Source of the DNA: Planctomycetia bacterium
Lineage (GTDB): Bacteria; Planctomycetota; Planctomycetia; Pirellulales; Thermoguttaceae
DNA length: 64,000 nt
Direction: 5' to 3'
Assembly (NCBI GenBank): GCA_030527205.1
Contig: JAUNBG010000004.1
Span: forward strand, 1-64,000
The translations under genes and the position numbers were made by a program. The notes under the pieces are model-generated. The model was not told the DNA's origin and searched no databases. It was given only the letters and a program-made list of their open reading frames with translations. Positions 1 through 8,440 of this stretch are shown in pieces (within the stretch, counting starts at the first letter, position 1; every line of letters starts with the position of its first letter).

Positions 1-290
1 CGTTTTCCCCGATCTTTGTAACGTATTGGAAATTTTCGCGCAGCGACGCGGCGGCGCAGCGGAAACGCCAAAACGCTATTTTTTTGGGAACTTCCGATTT
101 TATTGTTATTTAAATCGTTTGTCGTTATTTAAATCGTTTTTAAAACGGCGGCTCTTTGGAAAAAGATTCGTTTTGGGAGTTTTTATCCTGTTCGCCGCGC
201 CGCTGCGTCGCTGCGCGAAAATCCTTTTTTCAAAGGAATTTCGAACTCGATCGCGCAAAAGGAAAAAATCGTTGTGAACGGATACCAGAA
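1..290. repeat. Repeat family B, copy 1 (cut by window edge)
   Basis: Begins inside a motif resembling TTTTCCCCGATCTTTG and contains the inverted pair CGCGCAGCGACGCGGCG (about 38-54) and CGCTGCGTCGCTGCGCG (about 201-218). The same block recurs at 48.65 kb and 49.32 kb and in shortened, inverted form at 60.09 kb. The short ORFs inside it are not conserved as protein. From about 291 to 456 I see nothing recognisable. Confidence 0.75.
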
Positions 291-456
291 TTCTTGCGGA
301 GTTCCAGAAATATCGCGAAAAGAGAAGAAACGCCCAAATTAAGATTGGAACGTTTATCGGGAGTTTTCAGGTTGAAGACAAAGTCATTAAATATTATAGA
401 TCATTAATATTATAATGAAGTTTGATCAAATTCGTCATTAATTATTGAATCAATTA

Positions 457-1629
457 TTAAATCGATTTATTTGGCGTTTTTAAAAGTTCATTGGCCGTTT
501 TGATATCAAGAATAAGATGATTCCATAATCGCAGATTCTTGTTGGCCAACAGAGGCCGAAGAGCTTCTGTTTTTAAGGATCCGCATTCTCCGCAAGGTCC
601 GCCGACCAGAACGACATGCTTGCCCGGCTTGTTGACAAATTGAACCATTTCGTTCAATTCAAAAAGAGCAACCGCATGAATGGGACAACCTTCGTTTAAG
701 ACTCCTTTTTGTGAATATGGGCGAAATTGAACGTCGCCAATAAAACCGTTTTGAAACATTTGGTTCAAAGAATTGGCGGGAATCGCCTTTTCTTTGATCA
801 TATATTCCAAATTTTGCCGCAATAAGCTATGAATATCGTCGGCGGAAGCAAGCGAAGTTATAATAATGTCAATTTCGTCTTTGAGATCAAAACAGCGCCG
901 ATAAGACGGGCTCTTTCGGATTTGTTTATAATCTTCGCGATTGACAAACGTTTCAGAAAACAAGGCAACATATTCGATTTTTGTCAACTCATTATTAAAA
1001 TAACTGAAATAAGTGATGGGCGATTTATGCGGTTCTTCGACAAAAAAACCGCCGGACGATATTGTATGAAGAACCAATGAAGGAGATTTTTCTCTTGTAT
1101 TAACCTGAAGAGCAAGTCGTTTGGCGACAAGCATTGTCGCATAACCGGCGCCGATGCCGAGATGAACCTTGATTTCGTCAGGATTTTTTCCTTCTTGAAT
1201 CGCTTGATGCCGTTTTTCTTCGGCGACCAAACCGATGAGTTCGATAACCTTATCGGCCGCATAAGACGAAACGTTCGCGGAAGCCATTGAACCTTCAACT
1301 TTAACAATGTCGATTTCCTGGCGCTCATCCAGTTTGAAACGATTTTGTAACATTTCTTTCAATGAAACGTCAACAGGCGACTTTAGAATGAGAAAATTGC
1401 GTCGAAACGCCTCGCGAAGTAACGGATATATTTTTTCGCGGGTTAAGTCGGGACGTCCTCGTTCGTTTTTGAGCCAATTGGAAATTTTGGCAGCCGGCCC
1501 TTTTTTTCCAATCGTATCGGAAGAATCGTCTTCTTCGCAATAATAATTAAGAAAACGTTGGCAAACCTCAAAAATTAATTCGTCCGACTCTTGAGATGGA
1601 TGCAGACAGGAACTTCTGTTTTTTGGCAT
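457..1629 (-). CDS. SorC/DeoR-like sugar-binding regulator-type protein
   Basis: 390-residue soluble protein. The C-terminal two thirds resemble the SorC sugar-binding (ISOCOT-fold) domain: a glycine-rich LGIGAGYATMLVAKRL segment near residue 155-172, a later GDVQFRPYSQKG segment where SorC proteins carry their effector-site aspartate region, and a terminal VVLVGGPCG...LILDIKTANELL segment matching the family's end. Residues 1-110 are weaker; they mention no clear helix-turn-helix by eye, so DNA binding is inferred from the family. Start is ATG preceded by AGGGG and, just upstream, a TATAAT-like box, so the leader would be very short. It stands alone, with a large secreted beta-helix protein further downstream on the same strand; no target operon can be assigned. 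Confidence 0.55.
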   Translation of the reverse strand: MPKNRSSCLHPSQESDELIFEVCQRFLNYYCEEDDSSDTIGKKGPAAKISNWLKNERGRPDLTREKIYPLLREAFRRNFLILKSPVDVSLKEMLQNRFKLDERQEIDIVKVEGSMASANVSSYAADKVIELIGLVAEEKRHQAIQEGKNPDEIKVHLGIGAGYATMLVAKRLALQVNTREKSPSLVLHTISSGGFFVEEPHKSPITYFSYFNNELTKIEYVALFSETFVNREDYKQIRKSPSYRRCFDLKDEIDIIITSLASADDIHSLLRQNLEYMIKEKAIPANSLNQMFQNGFIGDVQFRPYSQKGVLNEGCPIHAVALFELNEMVQFVNKPGKHVVLVGGPCGECGSLKTEALRPLLANKNLRLWNHLILDIKTANELLKTPNKSI

Positions 1630-1902
1630 AAAAACCCCTATATTATAACGGAATTAAAATAATGAAGAAACCGGTTTGGCGACGGGCTTCGTCATTATTC
1701 AGCCGTCGGTCTTTGTCAGGCTTGCGAACTCAATGTTCTGAAATTTTCGATAGAATTGAGTAAAATGCCCTTAAAGAATTCTTGGTTGAATCTTTCTTTT
1801 ATTATAGATAACTTTTTATCGGAATGCAAGGTTTTGAGCAAATGATTTCTCCGGATTTTATTGAGTCGCGAAATCACAAACAGCAACAAACATTTTCGAT
1901 AT

Positions 1903-2439
1903 TCAAGAATCTAAAATAACAATAAGAAAGAATTGAACGATACAGATAATCAACGTCAAATCAAGCCAAAAGGTCGATATGGCGGCCAAGGTTAACGGTT
2001 TCGGAGGAAAAACGGTTGTCAGCAACCAGGAATAGATTGATAAAACGGGAATACTAAAGAGAGTAATTAATCTTAAGATATTCGTTAAAATTGTATTGGG
2101 ATGATAAACGAGCAAACAGCAAAAAGAACCAAGCGCAACAATGGACAAGATATTCCCCAGGCGAGGTCCGAATTTTGACCGAATTATGCCAGGAAGTCCA
2201 TAAAATGCTATTATTTGTGCCAGAGGAATGAAGAACGGAACGGAAACAAAAATTAAAAATAAAACGTTGATATAAAAATCTTTATTCAATAATCGTCCGC
2301 AAAATGCAATACTGGACAAAGAAATCAAAAACAAAATGAAACAAAACCAACAGAACAATGTTGAGCAAATCTTTTTTTTCGAAAACATATTGTTTTTGAG
2401 AAAAATACTGAATTGGAAAAGTTTCATAGAAAGTTTCAT
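1903..2439 (-). CDS. Small multi-pass membrane protein, possibly CPBP-like
   Basis: 178 residues, strongly hydrophobic, with four to five predicted membrane segments (about residues 30-50, 57-80, 95-115, 120-145 and 155-177). The stretch GLPGIIRSKFG followed by a hydrophobic helix ending in VYHP is arranged like motifs 1 and 2 of CPBP (Abi) intramembrane proteases, but the paired glutamates of motif 1 (EExxxR) are absent. It is either a degenerate, catalytically dead CPBP homologue or an unrelated membrane protein. Repeat family A lies directly upstream. Function unknown. Confidence 0.5.
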   Translation of the reverse strand: MKLSMKLFQFSIFLKNNMFSKKKICSTLFCWFCFILFLISLSSIAFCGRLLNKDFYINVLFLIFVSVPFFIPLAQIIAFYGLPGIIRSKFGPRLGNILSIVALGSFCCLLVYHPNTILTNILRLITLFSIPVLSIYSWLLTTVFPPKPLTLAAISTFWLDLTLIICIVQFFLIVILDS

Positions 2440-2462
2440 TGATTTTTCTCCGTCAATATTAT

Positions 2463-2574
2463 AAGGAAGTTCTAAAAAACCTTAAGAGCTCGGATATCTT
2501 GTCCGCAAGAATGAGTTTTAACGACTTTATCCGAAATCCGTTCATTGAAAAATCTGGATTTTTAGAACTTCCTT
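2463..2574. repeat. Repeat family A, copy 1
   Basis: 112 bp bounded by AAGGAAGTTCTAAAAA and its exact reverse complement TTTTTAGAACTTCCTT. Inside is a second small palindrome around TCGGATATCTTGTCCG. Lies between two minus-strand genes. Confidence 0.9.
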
Positions 2575-2603
2575 AATTTTATTATAATATCGTCCTGCGT
2601 CGC

Positions 2604-5600
2604 TCAAATCTCATCAAGACGAATCTTTCGAACAAAGGCCAACGAAACAGGAAACGAAACGCAAATCGGCTCTTGCGTTGACGCTTTTATTAGCTCTCCC
2701 GTCTGATAATGAATCTTAAAGAGAACAATCGAAGCGGAATCCTGATTGCAGACGATAAAATATTGATTTGAAGGGTCAATGGCAAAAAAGCGGGGCGTTT
2801 TTCCCAATGTCGGCTGAACCTGTTTTAACTCGCACTGAAATTGATCGTCGGCCTTTTCAATTTTTATTCCTGACGGAACTTCTTTTATTCCCCCCATTTG
2901 AAAATCGAGTTGATATTGAAAAACGGCAATCGAATCATCGCCGCGATTGGATACATAAATAACGCCGCGAATCGGCTGAAAATAAGATTGTTTTTTATTT
3001 TCCGAAAGTTTTGGGCAAAAAGAATAATAAAATTGATTAATTGGGAAAAACAGACAAGGACGCGATTCTATTTCTGACGTCGTATTGGCCAAAAGAAATT
3101 TGTTCCCGTCAACAAGAGCCGGATCATCCGTCGTTTTCCCCTGATATTTTTCAGGAAGAGTTGACCAATTCCCCAGCATTTGAACGGAATTATCCGCAAA
3201 GAGAAACGGGGTTATTGTCGAATCAAGTTCATTATTGACAATAACAAGAGGCGATAAAAAAGAATGCGTTAAATGACGCGGCCCGGCTCCCGGATTTAAT
3301 ATCAGAACAGGCGTTTGCGGATCGTCAACAAATTGAAACGTTTCCGGATCAAGCGAACCGACATAAACCTTATCGCAACCCAAATCATTCAGAAAAAGTT
3401 TTGATTCGATTGCCATTTTAGAAAAAGAATCCGCTTGCGTTGCAATAATTCCCTCGGAAACGCAATGAGCTTTGGGGCCGTCCTGACGTTTGGAATTTGC
3501 CCCTTTTCCGTCTTTCCGAACCCGATCGATTTCTTCGCCAATGCTTCCGTTTTCGTTCAAACGAAAGAAGACGAAATCCCCCCCGCCATAATTGGCAACA
3601 GCCAATAATAAAGACTCGTTAGAGTCCGATCCAATGGTTGAAAGGGTCTGCCGAGCGGAAAGAACGCTTAAATGACAGGGCCAATCGCCGCCCGTCGGCT
3701 TTTGATTTAAAAGAGTTAATTTTCCGTTTTTCTGATCGACTTCAAAAGCGTAAACGTTCGCTGTATTCGTCGCAACGTTTCCCTCTTCAACGGCATAAAG
3801 AAACGTTTTGCCCGATTTCATTTGAAATGACGTCAAGCAAGAAGGGGAATTCATTTCCGCAACCAATCGAGGCGTTCCCTCAAACGTTCCCTGTTCCGGA
3901 TCAAAAAGAACGGCATAAATTCCCTTTCCTTTTTCAATTTGATTTGCGGTCATAAAATCATTGGGGTTCCAGGAATAAGTCCCGATAAACATCCAATATT
4001 GGGAAAGCGTTTTATCTCCATAAAACAACGACAAATCTGATTTGTTATTCTTGTCTGAAACAATTCCCAGACGTTTAAAAAGGAAAAGTTGATTTCCAAA
4101 TTGATCGAATGGAATCGGTTTCAGACCGTTTTTTTCAAGCAGATCGCTGTTGAGAATCGAAAGAACCGTCGGATTTTCGAGCGTCAATTCAACATTATTC
4201 GAAGCGTCCTGAACGCCGCCGTCTCGAAGAAACAGATTTTGACAACCAACGATTAAATTATTCTTAATAACATTAACGTCAGGATTTTCAAAAACTCCTT
4301 TCAGTTCGGGATATTTTTCCTGCCAAAGCGGCGAACGAATATCGACGTCTTCATAAATTTTCTTGGAAACGGTCGATTTGTCCAAAGATTCCGGCGAACC
4401 TTGCATCGCTTTCAAATAACGGTCGCCCCAACGGGAAAAGCTGACGGCGGCAAAACAATCAAGAAAAACATTATTTTCGACTCGATTATCTTTGCCCCCA
4501 TGAATTTGAACCGCGCCAAATTGAACCGCGCCGCAACGTTCAAAAACATTCCCATAAATTTCAAACCCGGAAATCATATCGTCAAGCCGAATGCCTGCCG
4601 CGCCGCAATGAGTTCCGCCGACAATGTCGCCCCAATAATTATATCGAATCACAATTCCCCGAAACGACGGGTCATACCAGGAATCAATGCCCCCCTGATC
4701 GTCGGATTCTTCAACAACATTTTGGATTTTATTGAATTCGACGAGCATATCGTTCCCCTCCAAACGCATTGCCGAAGAAGACGAATGAGCGATTTCATTA
4801 TGAGCGATTCGAATGCCGCAACCGCGAGCCAAAATGGCCGGCGCATAAGTTCGTTGAATTCGGGAAAACGACTCAATCCGATTATTTTCAACAAAATGAT
4901 TGCAAGGCGTTAAGGTTTTCCGATCGCCCCCTTGGATAGAAAGTCCGCCGCCGCCAAGACATTCCAACCGGGAATTAATAACGCCGTTTTCCGTTCCGCC
5001 ATTAATATGAATCGCGTCTTTTCCAAAACCGTAAACGAAACTGCGATCCCAAAAACAATGATCGCAATTTTCAATCAGAACCGCATTTTGACGGCCATAT
5101 TGTAATTGAATTCCCGACAAAATCAAATGGGAACAATTTCGCATTTCAAGCATATAAGGTTCATCAAAATTCGAAAGAATCGTTTGTATTCCTTCTTCAT
5201 TTGGATCGTCCAATCCTGGAAACCAGAAAAGAAGTCGATTTTCGCGATCAATATAATATTCGCCGGGAGAATCAAGCTCGGCAAGAAGATTAATCGCATA
5301 ATATCGAAACCCGTTTTTATAACCGTAATTATGATAAGGTTTCGCGATTTTGATCGTTTTCGTTTGCGGATCAATGGAATCGATTTTCGCATAACTTTCG
5401 GCCCAATCCCAAAACCAGTAACCGAAAAGGCGAGCGTCCGGTTCGTCAAGCCAATGAGACGGATTCTCTTCCAAATATTCGAATATTCCTTCTTTGTAAC
5501 CGGGGCCGTTCCAGGATTCGATTTTATTTTCCCCCAAAACATTTCCCGCTTTCAGAAAACCTTCGTTCGGAAATCGGGCAAGCGTTTGCGGAACGCCAAG

Positions 5601-6236
5601 CCCATTCTGAATCAAAAAGAATTCAGGACGCTTTCCAAGATCAGTTGCGTCTCCCAAATGATCCCATTTTTTTTCGTCAAGAGAACCAACCCAAATTTTA
5701 TCGCGAACCTCCGACTTAATTCGTCGATTCAACTTTTCTGCCTGAACTCGATGATCTTCATTTTGAAAAAATGGGGATTCGTCAATTTTCTTCCAAAATT
5801 CTGATCCATTGCCCATTATGACAGAACCGCCCGAAAGAAAAGCATTGCCGATTCGATCAGAAACGATAAGAATCGGTTTTTCTGTCGTTCCTTTTAAGTT
5901 TTCCAAAAGAACCGGTTCCTCAATTCGAAACGTCCCGTTTAAAATGATCGTTATGGAATCGTTCGGATTCGTTTTTTGATGCTCTTGAACCGCTTGAACG
6001 GCTTCCGGAAAAGATTGAAACGTTAATTTTCCGTCTTTGTCTTTCAAATCATTCGCGTATTGATTGACGTAAACGACAAAATCGGCTTTTTGCGCTTCCG
6101 ACCATTCTATTTGGGGACATTCCGGCAATTGAAGATATTTCGCATCATCCGCTTCAATTAAATGCGCAAAAACAGACAGAAATGAAAAACTCATTATCAA
6201 AACGGATAAAAAACGAACTATCTGATCTTTTTTCAT
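2604..6236 (-). CDS. Secreted right-handed beta-helix / lactonase beta-propeller fusion
   Basis: 1210 residues with an N-terminal signal peptide (basic KK start, hydrophobic core about residues 8-25). Residues about 45-700 have the look of a parallel beta-helix: spaced N/G-rich turns such as ENNRIESF, RIAHNEIAH, IYGNVFERC and VENNVFLDC at about 22-residue intervals, as in pectate-lyase-like and NosD-like carbohydrate-active proteins. Residues about 735-1200 match the 6-phosphogluconolactonase-type seven-bladed propeller (Lactonase family): FIGTYSWNP, a GIYAVLFDPEQGTFEG blade strand, ANYGGGDF, GAGPRHL and IYVSNRGDDSIAVF near the end. Family knowledge suggests extracellular polysaccharide binding or cleavage plus a propeller that is often annotated as lactonase but may simply be a binding scaffold. 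Start ATG has AAAGGG upstream. The fusion itself is unusual. Confidence 0.8.
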   Translation of the reverse strand: MKKDQIVRFLSVLIMSFSFLSVFAHLIEADDAKYLQLPECPQIEWSEAQKADFVVYVNQYANDLKDKDGKLTFQSFPEAVQAVQEHQKTNPNDSITIILNGTFRIEEPVLLENLKGTTEKPILIVSDRIGNAFLSGGSVIMGNGSEFWKKIDESPFFQNEDHRVQAEKLNRRIKSEVRDKIWVGSLDEKKWDHLGDATDLGKRPEFFLIQNGLGVPQTLARFPNEGFLKAGNVLGENKIESWNGPGYKEGIFEYLEENPSHWLDEPDARLFGYWFWDWAESYAKIDSIDPQTKTIKIAKPYHNYGYKNGFRYYAINLLAELDSPGEYYIDRENRLLFWFPGLDDPNEEGIQTILSNFDEPYMLEMRNCSHLILSGIQLQYGRQNAVLIENCDHCFWDRSFVYGFGKDAIHINGGTENGVINSRLECLGGGGLSIQGGDRKTLTPCNHFVENNRIESFSRIQRTYAPAILARGCGIRIAHNEIAHSSSSAMRLEGNDMLVEFNKIQNVVEESDDQGGIDSWYDPSFRGIVIRYNYWGDIVGGTHCGAAGIRLDDMISGFEIYGNVFERCGAVQFGAVQIHGGKDNRVENNVFLDCFAAVSFSRWGDRYLKAMQGSPESLDKSTVSKKIYEDVDIRSPLWQEKYPELKGVFENPDVNVIKNNLIVGCQNLFLRDGGVQDASNNVELTLENPTVLSILNSDLLEKNGLKPIPFDQFGNQLFLFKRLGIVSDKNNKSDLSLFYGDKTLSQYWMFIGTYSWNPNDFMTANQIEKGKGIYAVLFDPEQGTFEGTPRLVAEMNSPSCLTSFQMKSGKTFLYAVEEGNVATNTANVYAFEVDQKNGKLTLLNQKPTGGDWPCHLSVLSARQTLSTIGSDSNESLLLAVANYGGGDFVFFRLNENGSIGEEIDRVRKDGKGANSKRQDGPKAHCVSEGIIATQADSFSKMAIESKLFLNDLGCDKVYVGSLDPETFQFVDDPQTPVLILNPGAGPRHLTHSFLSPLVIVNNELDSTITPFLFADNSVQMLGNWSTLPEKYQGKTTDDPALVDGNKFLLANTTSEIESRPCLFFPINQFYYSFCPKLSENKKQSYFQPIRGVIYVSNRGDDSIAVFQYQLDFQMGGIKEVPSGIKIEKADDQFQCELKQVQPTLGKTPRFFAIDPSNQYFIVCNQDSASIVLFKIHYQTGELIKASTQEPICVSFPVSLAFVRKIRLDEI

Positions 6237-6275
6237 AAAAAGCCCTTTCGTTGATTAATCATAAAAATTATTTTT

Positions 6276-6389
6276 AAGGAAGTTCTAAAAACCCCTTCGG
6301 AACGCGGACGTCTTGTCCGCTGGAACTGCTTTTCGCGACGCTTTTTTGAATTGGGGTTGTTGTAAAAAACTGGTTTTCAGAACTTCCTT
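6276..6389. repeat. Repeat family A, copy 2
   Basis: 114 bp, AAGGAAGTTCTAAAAA at the left and TTTTCAGAACTTCCTT at the right, with the internal palindrome GCGGACGTCTTGTCCGC. It lies in the 383-bp gap between citrate synthase and the beta-helix gene, upstream of the latter. Confidence 0.9.
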
Positions 6390-6568
6390 TTACAAATTTC
6401 GTTTCAAATCAATAGCAAAATCAATTATAACTGTCTCAAAATCGTTTGACAAGAATGATTCCAATAAGCGTTGAAAGAGAGATCCGAAAAAAGAAATGGT
6501 TTCGATAATAAGAAAAAGAATCTCTGTATGGAAATGATTCGGGAAATTCAATCCTTTCCATACAAAAC

Positions 6569-6595
6569 GGGTTGTTTTATCAAAGACAACAACCC
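6569..6595 (-). terminator. Hairpin after citrate synthase
   Basis: GGGTTGTT pairs with AACAACCC across an 11-nt loop, 25 bases beyond the gltA stop. On the minus strand the stem is followed by GTTTTG, a weak U-run, so it is a plausible factor-independent terminator. Confidence 0.6.
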
Positions 6596-6619
6596 TTATA
6601 TTTGATTAAAAAACAATTT

Positions 6620-7915
6620 TCAGTTTCGATCATTCAAATCGACATAATTCGTTGTCGAATTCCCGACATAAATCTGACGCGGACGAATAATTTTCGTCGC
6701 GGGATTATCATGCTGCTCTTTCCATTGCGCAATCCAACCAGGAAGCCGACCGATTGCGAAGATAACCGTAAACATATCGGTTGGTATTCCCATAGCTCGA
6801 AGCAAGATTCCGCTATAAAAATCAACATTCGGATACAATTTTCGTTCAATAAAATAATTATCCTGAAGAGCGCGTTCTTCCAATTCGCGAGCAATTGCCA
6901 AAAGCGGATCAGACGTCTTGAGATTAGCAAAAACGCGATCGCAAGACGCTTTAAGAATTTTCGCCCGCGGATCATAATTCTTATAAACTCGATGTCCAAA
7001 GCCGAAGAGTCGAAACGGATTCGTTCGATCTTTTGCCGCTTCGATGCAATCTTGAGGTTTCATTCCGCCATGATAAATTCCTTCAAGCATTTCCATAACC
7101 TTGACATTGGCGCCGCCATGAAGCGGTCCCCAAAGCGCGCTGACTCCGGCGCTGCAAGACGCAAAAAGATTTGCGTGCGTCGAACCGACAACTCGAACGG
7201 CGTTTGTGCTGCAATTCTGTTCATGATCCGCATGCAGAATAAGAATAAGATTCAGCGCGTCTTCCATTTCTGTTGTTACTTCAAACTGTCGATAAGGCAA
7301 GGAGAACATCATATGGAGAAAATTAGCGCAATATCGCAGACCAGGATCGGGATAAATAAACGGCAATCCTTCTGAGCGCCGATAAGTAAACGCGGCGATT
7401 GTTCGAACCTTGCTAATGAGGCGAGCGGCTGCTTCAAAAAGCAATTGTTCGTCATTATAGGCAAGAAATTCTTCATAATAGCAAGCCATCATGCTAATCA
7501 TCGCGGAAAGGATTGCCATTGGCGGCGCTTTCGCTGGCAGAACCTGAAACTGATTTCGCAGACCTTCATGCAGCAGTTCATGTTCGCAAAGAAGATTTCG
7601 AAAATCGTTCAATTCCGTTTTATTGGGAAGTCGTCCGAAGATTAACAGCCAAGCAACTTCTATAAAATTGGGTTTTGCGCGGTCAAATTGTTCTAAAGGA
7701 ATTCCGCGATAACGAAGGATCCCTTTTTCGCCATCGATATAAGTAATTTCGCTTCGACAGATCGCTGTATTAGCCAATGACGGATCAAACGTAATGAGGC
7801 CATATTCGTCATGCAGTCGAGTAACGTCGATGGCTCGTTCCCCTTCTGTTCCTGAATAGACAGGGAGTTCGATTATTTGATCATCTAATTGCAGTTTGGC
7901 TTTTTCTTCTGACAT
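6620..7915 (-). CDS. gltA: Citrate synthase
   Basis: 431 residues, the usual length for the bacterial hexameric (type II) enzyme, which condenses acetyl-CoA and oxaloacetate to citrate. The catalytic triad is visible: His266 in GPLHGGAN, His308 in FGFGHRVYKNYDPRA and Asp365 in PNVDFYSG; His231 in LHADHEQN and the arginines after it are the usual substrate contacts. The ATG has an AAGGAGAAGGGC leader at correct spacing. It sits directly downstream of the hydrogenase operon but behind about 520 bp of palindromic DNA, so it is probably separately transcribed. In an anaerobe it likely serves glutamate synthesis by an incomplete oxidative branch (inference). Confidence 0.97.
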   Translation of the reverse strand: MSEEKAKLQLDDQIIELPVYSGTEGERAIDVTRLHDEYGLITFDPSLANTAICRSEITYIDGEKGILRYRGIPLEQFDRAKPNFIEVAWLLIFGRLPNKTELNDFRNLLCEHELLHEGLRNQFQVLPAKAPPMAILSAMISMMACYYEEFLAYNDEQLLFEAAARLISKVRTIAAFTYRRSEGLPFIYPDPGLRYCANFLHMMFSLPYRQFEVTTEMEDALNLILILHADHEQNCSTNAVRVVGSTHANLFASCSAGVSALWGPLHGGANVKVMEMLEGIYHGGMKPQDCIEAAKDRTNPFRLFGFGHRVYKNYDPRAKILKASCDRVFANLKTSDPLLAIARELEERALQDNYFIERKLYPNVDFYSGILLRAMGIPTDMFTVIFAIGRLPGWIAQWKEQHDNPATKIIRPRQIYVGNSTTNYVDLNDRN

Positions 7916-8093
7916 GCCCTTCTCCTTATAATTAGTAATCTGTTTAAGTGAAAGATATTTTGTCGGGCAAAAATAAAAAACCCATCAGATCAATTATACT
8001 CGAAAAATTAACCAATAAAAGGGGCAATTTTTATCCAATCCAGAAAATAACGAAGCGGGCCCTTTGTTTGGAAGCGGGTCCATTGTTTGATTG

Positions 8094-8440
8094 CCCCTGC
8101 GACCAACGGAAGCGGCAGCTCCAATCGGGACGCAATGCCCTGCGTTGCCGCGAAGCAACCGCGCTGGTTGCCCCGTCGGAGACAAATCGTTGAATTTTCT
8201 CGAACGTTTTTGTTCAGAAACAGGACAGCATTTTGATTTTCGTCCCACATAAAACCAGCGTTGAACCCCCTTGCGAGTTGAAACGACGAGCAAGGATTGA
8301 ACTCCCATTCGCCCCCCGGGACGAAAATCAACTCAAAAAAGAGACCCAAGTCAATTTTCTTCGAGAAAATCGTTCGATTAACCCCTGCGATCAACGGAGC
8401 GGCAGCTCCGCCAGGGATGCGGCGTCCTTGCGTTGCGTTA
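8094..8440. repeat. Direct-repeat-bounded palindromic element downstream of hydA
   Basis: Two direct copies of CCCCTGCGAYCAACGGA followed by GCGGCAGCTCC start at 8094 and 8382 and continue with weaker similarity for about 55 bp. Between them lie nested inverted repeats, including a perfect 14-bp pair TTGATTTTCGTCCC (8233-8246) and GGGACGAAAATCAA (8318-8331). The right copy runs into the hydA stop codon. No protein-coding content is convincing in 7916-8437. Confidence 0.7.

Noticed and set aside
26-407. Two overlapping 83-codon ORFs at the window start
   Set aside because: They lie in repeat family B; the other copies do not preserve the frames, and the peptides are Arg/Phe-rich palindrome products.
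4401-4913. 170-codon ORF antisense to the beta-helix protein
   Set aside because: Antisense of repetitive Asn/Gly-rich coding DNA; the minus-strand frame has clear domains.
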